Source: Nostoc sp. S4
GTDB lineage: Bacteria; Cyanobacteriota; Cyanobacteriia; Cyanobacteriales; Nostocaceae
Direction of reading: 5' to 3'
Assembly (NCBI GenBank): GCA_029379225.1
Contig: JAQYWR010000043.1
Span: 1-64,000, forward strand
DNA: 64,000 bases
Shown here: piece by piece, positions 55,390 to 62,547 of the stretch
Layout: every line of letters begins with the position of its first letter
How positions within the stretch are numbered: position 1 is the first letter of the stretch
Program-made: the position numbers and the translations under genes
The notes under the pieces: generated by a model
Database searches by the model: none
Seen by the model: only the letters and a program-made list of their open reading frames with translations
What the model was told of the DNA's origin: nothing

Positions 55390-55756
55390 TATTTATCCTC
55401 ATAAAATTTTAAAAAAATGCCCGCAGTTCACTGCGTTTCACCGCAGGCATAGGAGTTTATTTAGCTAGAGTTGAACGAAAGTAACTAAAGAATTCAAAGG
55501 TTGGGGAAGCGGGTGTTACCACTTTACCAATCAAATTCAACGTTAGGATTGCCGTATATCTGCATTGTTAAGCTGGTTAGTAATTGTTGCGACCAATACT
55601 CAATTAATTAGTTATGATTTCAGCAGTTAAATATCCTATTAATGCAGCAAATCAATTGCCATACATTTAGATATGAAGTTTTTACTGTATTTGGAGAGCT
55701 TTTTCCAATTTGCCGCAGGCGTTACCTTCGAGCTGAGAGCGAGTTTTTTGTTGCAA
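55390..55756. other. Intergenic region between isiC-like and Cys-rich genes
   Basis: Contains the terminator-like hairpin at 55411-55450. No gene seen; the remainder is AT-rich spacer. Confidence 0.45.
55411..55450 (-). terminator. Terminator-like hairpin 22 nt before the Cys-rich gene
   Basis: On the minus strand ATGCCTGCGG (55450-55441) pairs with CTGCGGGCAT (55426-55417), 10 bp with two G-U wobbles, followed by about seven U. It sits so close to ATG 55389 that transcripts probably read through it. It may end the isi operon or act as an attenuator. Confidence 0.55.
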
Positions 55757-56518
55757 TCAAATAGGAGTTCTAGAAGTGGAAGTGCTATAAGATAGTGCAG
55801 ATGTTTCTACCTGCACATTTTGGCGTTGCCAAAAACCCAGAATTTGTTCGCCAACTTGTTGAGGATAAAAGTAGTGAAAAAAATGATAGCCTTGTGGACA
55901 TTCCCACAGGTCATCTTCTGGCTTGAACCAATTCAACCACTCATATAATGCAGGGGAGTTGACAATTGGATCTGTCTTGCAGCCACATATCATCATTGGC
56001 ATAGAAACTCCGCCTTTAGGTAAATAAACTAACTTAAACAAAGAGTGTGGCGAGGGAGATTGTTCCAAATCTTTATCTAAAGCAGCTACTAACTTTTTAG
56101 CAGTGTGAGGCGGTTGATTTCCAAAAAGACTGCGAGCGCTGCTTGCCAAAATTTGCTCGCGGCTGATGCTAAAAAGTTGTCGTTGAAAGTAATAGTGAGC
56201 GTGCCAAGTGTTGGCGGGTTGAGATGCTACAGCCAGTAGAGTTAGCGATCGCACTTTTTGCCCAAATCGCCGCGCAAAGCTCAAAGCGATCGCGCCACCC
56301 ATACCATGTCCTGCTAAATGCACGGGGCGATCGTAGGATTCTAAAAATTCAGACACTAAGTCTACAGCTTGGTCTATGGAACTGCCTTCATCTACAGTTT
56401 GCTGGTATTCCCAGTGGGCAATTCTCATATATCTAGATAAATATTCAACTAATGGTCGATCGAAACGCTGCAAAACAGGACTAGCACTTAACCACAAAAC
56501 ATCAAATGAATCAGACAT
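55757..56518 (-). CDS. isiC: Alpha/beta-hydrolase-fold protein, isiC-like, nucleophile missing
   Basis: A 253-residue protein, second intact gene of the flavodoxin operon. The position matches isiC of cyanobacterial isiABC operons. The nucleophile elbow reads LAGHGMGGAIALSFA, where residue 72 is Gly instead of the expected Ser (GHSMGG). The acid/His ends (KTDPIVNSPALYEW and GYHFFHYFYPQQ) are still recognisable. Without the Ser it probably has no esterase activity by the usual route. The fold may bind a ligand, or the substitution may be family-wide in this branch. Gene name is by context. Confidence 0.75.
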   Translation of the reverse strand: MSDSFDVLWLSASPVLQRFDRPLVEYLSRYMRIAHWEYQQTVDEGSSIDQAVDLVSEFLESYDRPVHLAGHGMGGAIALSFARRFGQKVRSLTLLAVASQPANTWHAHYYFQRQLFSISREQILASSARSLFGNQPPHTAKKLVAALDKDLEQSPSPHSLFKLVYLPKGGVSMPMMICGCKTDPIVNSPALYEWLNWFKPEDDLWECPQGYHFFHYFYPQQVGEQILGFWQRQNVQVETSALSYSTSTSRTPI

Positions 56519-56581
56519 AAATACCTATAACTTCTCAATTATCAATTTCAGTAGGGGCATACTCTTGTACGCCCCTAATTT

Positions 56582-57094
56582 CTACAAACTAAATTCTGTT
56601 TTTAACTGACCGACCCACTTTTTAATTCGCTCGTCTGTTAAATCAGATTGGCTACCTGTGTCAAGTGCCAAGCCCACAAACTTGCCATTTTTCACCGCTC
56701 TAGATTCATTAAAGTCATACCCATCAGTTGGCCAATAACCAACTGTTTTACCACCCCGCTGAGAAATTTTTTCTTCTAGAATCCCGATTGCATCCTGGAA
56801 GTTATCTGCATAGCCATATTGGTCTCCATCACCAAAATAGGCGACCAGCTTGCCTTTAAAATCTATTTCATCAAGATCGGAATAAAAGCCTTCCCAATCG
56901 CTCTGAAGTTGACCAATATCCCAAGTGGGAGAGCCAATAATCAGCAATTGATACTCATCAAAAGAAGAAGTATCCGCATCATAAATAGGATGTAATGTTA
57001 CAACATCACCACCAAATTCATCCCGAATTTGTTCAGCAGCAGATTCAGTGTTACCGGTTTGAGTACCGTAGAACAGACCGATTTTTTTTGACAT
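56582..57094 (-). CDS. isiB: Flavodoxin (long-chain)
   Basis: A 170-residue FMN electron carrier that replaces ferredoxin when iron is scarce. The phosphate loop FYGTQTGNTES, flavin-stacking IIGSPTWDIGQLQSDW and AYFGDGDQYGYADNF are typical. The ~20-residue loop of the long-chain form is present. GAGG precedes ATG 57094 closely. It follows the remains of isiA at 57106-57302, so the usual isiA-isiB-isiC order is kept. A Fur-type iron response is expected but no perfect box was found. Confidence 0.95.
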   Translation of the reverse strand: MSKKIGLFYGTQTGNTESAAEQIRDEFGGDVVTLHPIYDADTSSFDEYQLLIIGSPTWDIGQLQSDWEGFYSDLDEIDFKGKLVAYFGDGDQYGYADNFQDAIGILEEKISQRGGKTVGYWPTDGYDFNESRAVKNGKFVGLALDTGSQSDLTDERIKKWVGQLKTEFSL

Positions 57095-57105
57095 TTTGAC
57101 ACCTC

Positions 57106-57302
57106 AATATCCTGTTCGTACATTGGTTACGCTCGGTTAAAATGGGCAAATTCAAATAGGGTGGTTGCACCAGTCCACAGAATTAACCCCGCATGAGCAA
57201 GGCGAGCTGAATGCCCAAAAGTCGTCCTGAAAGTTTGGTTAAGCAGGTGTTGCCTGCCCACCAAGGAATCAACTCTGGTTTTTCAACAGCCACGCTTGTC
57301 AT
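57106..57302 (-). pseudogene. isiA: isiA/Pcb chlorophyll-binding protein, N-terminal relic
   Basis: From ATG 57302 (preceded by GAGGAG) the sequence reads MTSVAVEKPELIPWWAGNT, LTKLSGRLLG, then in a shifted frame HSARLAHAGLILWTGATTLF, EFAHFNRA, a stop, and PMYEQ. These are the first ~65 residues of an iron-stress-induced CP43-like antenna protein. There is a small deletion (about 4 nt, near 57222) and a stop before PMYEQ. The remaining ~280 residues are gone and isiB begins directly. The operon promoter and first Shine-Dalgarno are retained upstream. Confidence 0.85.
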
Positions 57303-57619
57303 GGCTTTTTCTCCTCAAAAAGTTTGCAACTAGCTAAAATATCTAGTTAGCTTAATGAATATCTATATCAATAAGCCTGAAGATATCCTATCAGACTTAT
57401 TGAAAAGTTTTTTCATTTATTGGTAGTAAAGTTTTGTGAAGTATTAAAAAATAAGCCCAAAAAGCAGGCAGGCGTTAATTCCATCCCAACAAGGAGTGAG
57501 CTACAAGCCAAATTCTAGTAAATGCCTTACGATATCCTCACAGAATATTCCCGACGATTACTGGTCTCAAAAGATATATCGGTACAAGAAGCTAGAGAAA
57601 GTTAGTTTTTTGTCGATAT
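57303..57619. other. Promoter region of the isi operon and of the secreted-protein gene
   Basis: A divergent gap of 317 bp. An imperfect inverted repeat, CAATAAGCCTGAAGATAT and CAGACTTATTGA (57371-57402), lies about 70 bp upstream of the isiA relic start. It could be an operator, though it is not a consensus Fur box. Confidence 0.4.
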
Positions 57620-57922
57620 ATGAAATTAATCCAAATACTAAAAGTGGCTGTAATTCCTGTTTTGAGTGCATTTAGTTTGTTTGGAGCATCAAATACAGCC
57701 CTAGCTGATTATTTAAATAGTCAGGGAGGAGGAGGTGACTACCGTTATGAATTATGGTCTAGCGATGATAATAGTAATTACTACTTAAAAATTTGGTTAA
57801 ATGAAGCAAGTCCAACAAGTAGCCCATACACCACAACTAGAGAATTTGATTCTACTAGGGAAGCTCTAATTTATTTTGATTGCAATTATGCTAAAAGAAG
57901 TTTACCAGAATGTCCTCAATGA
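57620..57922 (+). CDS. Small secreted protein, hypothetical
   Basis: A 100-residue precursor. A clear signal peptide (ILKVAVIPVLSAFSLFGASN) is followed by cleavage near TALA-DY. The mature ~70 residues are polar and aromatic (GGGGDYRYELWSSDDNSNYY and NEASPTSSPYTTTREFDSTR) with two cysteines (FDCNYAKRSLPECPQ) able to form a disulfide. I recognise no family. It ends at a perfect bidirectional hairpin. Confidence 0.7.
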   Translation: MKLIQILKVAVIPVLSAFSLFGASNTALADYLNSQGGGGDYRYELWSSDDNSNYYLKIWLNEASPTSSPYTTTREFDSTREALIYFDCNYAKRSLPECPQ

Positions 57923-57930
57923 TAAATAGT

Positions 57931-57967
57931 AATTTGTAATACTCGCCAAAGGCGAGTATTACAAATT
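57931..57967. terminator. Perfect 17-bp hairpin between convergent genes
   Basis: AATTTGTAATACTCGCC, loop AAA, and the exact complement. Both flanks have A/T runs, so it can terminate both the secreted-protein gene (+) and the guanylyltransferase gene (-). Confidence 0.8.
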
Positions 57968-57972
57968 ACAAA

Positions 57973-60501
57973 TTACACTTCGGCGGGTTGATATTCTTGT
58001 TGTCTTTCCACAAAAGCCTGAACGCGGGTGCGGTAGTTTCTTACAGTCTCATCTACCCAATCGCGATCGTTGCTATTTGCATACAAATGTACCAGTGGTT
58101 CGCTGGCATCTGGTAAAACTAACAGCCAACTGTCATCGTAGGGTTGGCAAATTTTCACGCCGTCGATTAGTTCTAGATTTTGGGCTGGGTGAGTTTCCAC
58201 CAAGTAGCGCATCAAAGCACCCTTAGCTGTCCACGGACAGCGTACTGTATAATTTTTGTGAATTACACGGGGCAATTCTGACCGCGCAGTGGCAAGCGAT
58301 CGCTCCTGTATAGTTAACATCTCAATTATCTTCGCAATGCAGAACATGGAATCAAATCCCGGATGCAGTTGCGGGAAAATAAAACCAGTTTCTCCACTAC
58401 CTCCTAGCACCACATTGGGATTTTTCTGACAAGCTTCCATCAAAGCTGTAGGATTGGCTTTGGTGCGAATTACTCTAGCATCATGGCGACGGGCGACTTG
58501 TTCGATAGCGCTGGAAGCATGAACTGGTACTACTACTGTGCCTCTGGGGTTAGCAGTTAAAATCATGTCTACCATCAGTGCCGTTAGCATTTCCCCGCGA
58601 ATTGGATAGCCTGATTCATCAACTAAAATCAGTTGTTCCCCATTTGCCGATACTTGTACCCCAAAGTTAGCTTTCAGCGCCTCTACTACATGACCTAACT
58701 GAGTCAGCAGTCCTTCGCGGTCTGTTACCGACATCGCCGTTTTATTGACACTGGCATTCAGTACCACCGCATCAGCACCAAATTTATCTAACATTTGGGG
58801 TAAAACTGCCCCAGATACCGCATAAACATAATCAATCACCACTTTTGCCCGACTGTTACGGAGTGTATGAACGTGCAAAAGTTTTTCAAAAGCAGTGCAG
58901 TAGCGGTCAATGACTTGGCTGGGGTAAGACACATCGCCAATTTCATGAATTTGCGCCCGCCGCATATCCTCCTTAAAATAAGCCCCTTCTATTTTCTTTT
59001 CCACGGCTTTGGTGATATTAATCCCCTTAGCATCCATGAATTCAATCAAAATGTAGTCAGGGCGATCGGGGTGTACGCGCACATGGATACCACCTGCTAC
59101 CGCCATTGTAGGTATAACTGTGCGGGCGATAGGGATAGCCGTAGCATCCAGGTTTTGAATATCAACGCCTACTGACATTAAACCAGCAATCAGCGATCGC
59201 GTTACCATTCGAGAAATATTACGCTGGTCGCGGGAGACAGTTACCTTAGAACCAGGTTTCAAGGTAGAACCGTAAGCAGCTCCCAACTTCACTGCGAATT
59301 CCGGGGTGATATCAATATTAGCTAATCCTTGGACACCACGTTGCCCAAATAAATTTCGTTGAGCAATATTTCCCCAAATCAAGTTGATGTTTAAAACGGC
59401 ACCTGACTCAATCTTTTTATTCGGCCAAACACGCACAGCAGTACTAATTTGAGCTTCTTCTCCTACCGTGGAAAGCGAACCTACAACAGCAGCTTCTAAT
59501 ACTTGGGCACGGCGGTCTACACGAGTACCACGAGAAATTACACAGGCGGAAAGTTGTGCTTCCTCGCCGATGATTGCTCCATTCCAAACGATGGGACGTT
59601 TGAGATTAGCATCAGCCCCAATAGTAACATTATCCCCAATTACGGTTCCTGCCTCAATCTGGACTCTTGCTCCGATGCGGCAATTGTCACCAATCACCGC
59701 TGGAGTCTCAATTACAGCCGTTTGGTCGATATAAGTATTTTGACCTACCCACAATCGATGAGAAACTTCTTTGTAGGCGTAATCTAGTTGTACTTTCTGG
59801 TCTAATGCGTCATACTGAGCTTCCCGATAGGCATCTAAGTGACCGACATCGCACCAGTAACCTTCAGCAATGTAACCATACATTGGCTGATCTTTTGTTA
59901 AAAGTAAAGGAAATAAATCTTTGGAAAAGTCAGATTCAGTGTTTATCGGCAGATATTCCAAAACTTCTGGTTCGAGAATATAAGTGCCAGTGTTGACGGT
60001 ATCAGAAAAAATTTCACTAGTAGAGGGTTTTTCTAAAAATCGCCGAATTTGTGATTGTTCATCGGTAATCACCACCCCAAATTCAATTGGGTTGGGAACC
60101 CTAGTCAAAATCAAAGTAGCTTTTGACTTTTTTTGTTTGTGAAATGCGATCGCCCCCGTCAGGTCAAAATCTGTTATGCTATCGCCGCTAATTACTAAAA
60201 AAGTTTCATCAAGAAGTTCGGCAATGTTTTTTACACAACCGGCTGTACCTAGAGGCTGGTCTTCTTCCACAGCATAGGTCATCTGGACGCCAAAATCGCT
60301 GCCATCTTGAAAATAATCTCGCAAGACATCAGGTAAATAATGCAATGTCGCAATAACTTCTGTAATTTGATGTCTTTTGAGCAGATTGATAATATGTTCG
60401 GCAATTGGTCGATTGAGGATAGGCACCATCGGTTTTGGCAGATCGCAAGTTAACGGACGAAGCCGCGTTCCCGAACCGCCTGCCATAAGTACTGCACGCA
60501 T
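57973..60501 (-). CDS. Nucleotidyltransferase / phosphomannomutase-like fusion
   Basis: An 842-residue protein. The N-terminal nucleotidyltransferase (about residues 1-235) has MRAVLMAGGSGTRLRPLTCD and PKPMVPILNRP, signatures of mannose-1-phosphate guanylyltransferase. A left-handed hexapeptide-repeat helix follows (about 245-380), then a PGM/PMM-like domain (about 385-835). In this last domain the catalytic serine loop, normally TASHNP, reads GGIHVRVHPDRPD, so the phosphoserine is missing. The first domain should make GDP-mannose or a similar sugar nucleotide for glycan or exopolysaccharide synthesis. The second is probably regulatory or substrate-binding, as is common in cyanobacterial homologues. 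Confidence 0.88.
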   Translation of the reverse strand: MRAVLMAGGSGTRLRPLTCDLPKPMVPILNRPIAEHIINLLKRHQITEVIATLHYLPDVLRDYFQDGSDFGVQMTYAVEEDQPLGTAGCVKNIAELLDETFLVISGDSITDFDLTGAIAFHKQKKSKATLILTRVPNPIEFGVVITDEQSQIRRFLEKPSTSEIFSDTVNTGTYILEPEVLEYLPINTESDFSKDLFPLLLTKDQPMYGYIAEGYWCDVGHLDAYREAQYDALDQKVQLDYAYKEVSHRLWVGQNTYIDQTAVIETPAVIGDNCRIGARVQIEAGTVIGDNVTIGADANLKRPIVWNGAIIGEEAQLSACVISRGTRVDRRAQVLEAAVVGSLSTVGEEAQISTAVRVWPNKKIESGAVLNINLIWGNIAQRNLFGQRGVQGLANIDITPEFAVKLGAAYGSTLKPGSKVTVSRDQRNISRMVTRSLIAGLMSVGVDIQNLDATAIPIARTVIPTMAVAGGIHVRVHPDRPDYILIEFMDAKGINITKAVEKKIEGAYFKEDMRRAQIHEIGDVSYPSQVIDRYCTAFEKLLHVHTLRNSRAKVVIDYVYAVSGAVLPQMLDKFGADAVVLNASVNKTAMSVTDREGLLTQLGHVVEALKANFGVQVSANGEQLILVDESGYPIRGEMLTALMVDMILTANPRGTVVVPVHASSAIEQVARRHDARVIRTKANPTALMEACQKNPNVVLGGSGETGFIFPQLHPGFDSMFCIAKIIEMLTIQERSLATARSELPRVIHKNYTVRCPWTAKGALMRYLVETHPAQNLELIDGVKICQPYDDSWLLVLPDASEPLVHLYANSNDRDWVDETVRNYRTRVQAFVERQQEYQPAEV

Positions 60502-61069
60502 AAATCCTCCTTAACTACAAAAAGCCTTTGCTGCTTGAAAACGTGTCAGATATATTTTCTTCTTTCTATAGTCTGCTATGGATATCCATATTTAAGGAAC
60601 TTCCACAAGATGCATCTGCGGATAACAAAGTATATTTACTCATTACACCACTTCTTTTATCTAGAGAAAATCAAAAAATGGGTGCAAGAGAATAATTAAT
60701 CGATATTACTGAATAAAGGGATGATTGAGGCTCAGGCAAAGACACACAGACACAAACGAGAAGTCTCAACGTTGCGTTAGCGAGTCTGCGAGTGTCTGGC
60801 TTCTCTGGCTTTGAGCGAACTAGACGCTACACCTAGCCTTGCTACAAAAACTATTCATAATTCATAATTCATAATTCGTAATTAAAATAACTTTAGTTGT
60901 GGTAAGCCCACTTAAAATGCATATTTGTCAACAGACACGTACTGCCAGATACAAAGCGCCCAGGCGAGCCACTGGGCGCTAAGGCGTTCTTATTCTAAGC
61001 TGACAACTTAAGTTGTAGGTAACTATGAATTACAAATTACGAATTATTTAGATTCCCCAATCTCTTTTA
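60502..61069. other. Intergenic region with hairpin
   Basis: About 570 bp. AGCGCCCAG and its complement form a 9-bp GC-rich stem at 60955-60980, about 90 nt downstream of the peroxiredoxin-like gene, and may terminate it. Also TCATAATTCA direct repeats near 60858-60880. No gene. Confidence 0.5.
60955..60980 (-). terminator. Candidate terminator after the peroxiredoxin-like gene
   Basis: Perfect 9-bp stem AGCGCCCAG/CTGGGCGCT with an 8-nt loop; the following U-tract is weak. Confidence 0.4.
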
Positions 61070-61609
61070 CTAATCAATAAATTGTTCTAACAATGTTTCA
61101 ATACTAGCATTGCGATCCCAGAAGGAAAATAAATGCCAATATCGCAGTTTTCCTTCTTTGTCTAATACAAACTGTGCTGGTAAAGGCGCTCCCAGAGCTT
61201 GTCCTACATTATAGGACTGAAATACTCGACAACTAGGGTCGCTAAGTAAAGGCATTTGTAAGCCTAAATCTTTTACGACTATTTGACTCTGCCGTTCATC
61301 AGTACTAGTAATCATCAAAACTTCTATTCCCCGATTTTTAAATTGTTCGTAATTCTCCTTCAAAGCTTTGATGTGAGGAAAACAAAAAGGGCAATATTGC
61401 TTTTCAGTAAAGATACGAGTAAAGGCAAGTAACACAGGTTGCTTACCTTTATAATCAGACAATTTTACTAAAGTTCCGTTGGTAATATCTGGCAGTTGAA
61501 AATCTGGTGTTCCCACTCCTAGCCTGAGTTCATTTGTCGCTGGAATTGGGAAAAAGTTGCGAAAGAATCGCTCATTTAATAACCCACTAAAATCAGTTGA
61601 AGTCAGCAT
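61070..61609 (-). CDS. Peroxiredoxin-like protein (AhpC/TSA family)
   Basis: I take ATG 61609 (MLTSTDFSGLLNERFFRNFF), which gives 179 residues; an upstream ATG at 61648 would add 13. The thioredoxin fold starts LGVGTPDFQLPDITNGTLVK and has a CPFC pair (IFTEKQYCPFCFPHIKALKE) in place of the typical peroxiredoxin TxxC, so it may work as a Prx/TlpA-like reductase. PLLSDPSCRVFQSYNVGQAL and PAQFVLDKEGKLRYWHLFS are family-like. It points the same way as the 2-Cys peroxiredoxin gene next door, after a terminator, so the two need not be cotranscribed. Confidence 0.8.
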   Translation of the reverse strand: MLTSTDFSGLLNERFFRNFFPIPATNELRLGVGTPDFQLPDITNGTLVKLSDYKGKQPVLLAFTRIFTEKQYCPFCFPHIKALKENYEQFKNRGIEVLMITSTDERQSQIVVKDLGLQMPLLSDPSCRVFQSYNVGQALGAPLPAQFVLDKEGKLRYWHLFSFWDRNASIETLLEQFID

Positions 61610-61714
61610 GTTTTTGAGATTATTTAAAACAATTGGACATTGGAACATGCAAAGGGCGCAAGGAAAAGAGTGCTACAACTTGTTTTGTGCTTCCCTGCTC
61701 CCCTTCGATTAGAA

Positions 61715-61747
61715 AACCACAGATAGATTCTTTGTTTATCTGTGGTT
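61715..61747 (-). terminator. Terminator of the 2-Cys peroxiredoxin gene
   Basis: AACCACAGATA and its complement TATCTGTGGTT form an 11-bp stem about 60 nt after the stop codon, followed on the minus strand by TTTTCT. Confidence 0.7.
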
Positions 61748-61805
61748 ATTTCATTGATTGCCGAATTAATTTCAGCAAGCCGGATTCAATTCTAGAAAAT
61801 CTAAT

Positions 61806-62417
61806 CTAAACAGCAGAGAAGTAAACTTTGGACTTCACTGGATCGGGATTCATTGTCTTGTCGCCAGGTTGCCAACCAGCTGGGCACACTTCGTCCGGGT
61901 GAGATTGAACATACTGGATTGCTTGCAATGTCCGCAGGGTTTCATCAACGCTGCGACCAAAAGCTAAGTTGTTAATTGTGGCGTGCTGTATGATACCATC
62001 TTTGTCTATGATGAATAGACCACGCAAGGCAATGCCCGCTGCTGGGTCGAGGACGTTGTAAGCAGCACTAATCTCTTTCTTGATGTCAGAGACTAAAGGG
62101 TAATTCAGGTCGCCAACACCACCAGACTTACGATCGGTTTGAATCCAAGCGAGGTGAGAGAATTCACTATCAACGGAAGCACCAAGGATTTCCGTATTAA
62201 CTTTCTTGAATTCTTCGTAGCGATCGCTAAATGCTGTAATTTCAGTCGGACAAACAAACGTAAAGTCTAGGGGGTAAAAAAACAGGATGACATACTTACC
62301 GCGATAATCAGAAAGTTTGATTGTCTTAAATTCCTGATCTACCACAGCTGTTGCTGTGAAATCGGGAGCTTGTTGACCAACGCGGAGGCATCCTTCTGTT
62401 CCGTAAGTCAAGGACAT
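61806..62417 (-). CDS. 2-Cys peroxiredoxin
   Basis: A 203-residue thiol peroxidase that reduces hydrogen peroxide and organic hydroperoxides. The peroxidatic Cys is in DFTFVCPTEITAFSD and the resolving Cys in HPDEVCPAGWQPG. The GGVGDLNYP segment and the C-terminal KVYFSAV (YF motif) are features of the hyperoxidation-sensitive, chloroplast-like typical 2-Cys group. It is reduced by thioredoxins. A Shine-Dalgarno-like AGGAG lies upstream of ATG 62417. Confidence 0.95.
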   Translation of the reverse strand: MSLTYGTEGCLRVGQQAPDFTATAVVDQEFKTIKLSDYRGKYVILFFYPLDFTFVCPTEITAFSDRYEEFKKVNTEILGASVDSEFSHLAWIQTDRKSGGVGDLNYPLVSDIKKEISAAYNVLDPAAGIALRGLFIIDKDGIIQHATINNLAFGRSVDETLRTLQAIQYVQSHPDEVCPAGWQPGDKTMNPDPVKSKVYFSAV

Positions 62418-62547
62418 TAACTTAATTCTCCTTTATTGATTTAGTAGCGTGGAATTTGGGTCAGCTAAAACTCACCCATCGACGCTCTCACAGTTTAATT
62501 ACGATCTGTTACAACTATATCATACTCATAACGATTTTGAGTAGCAA

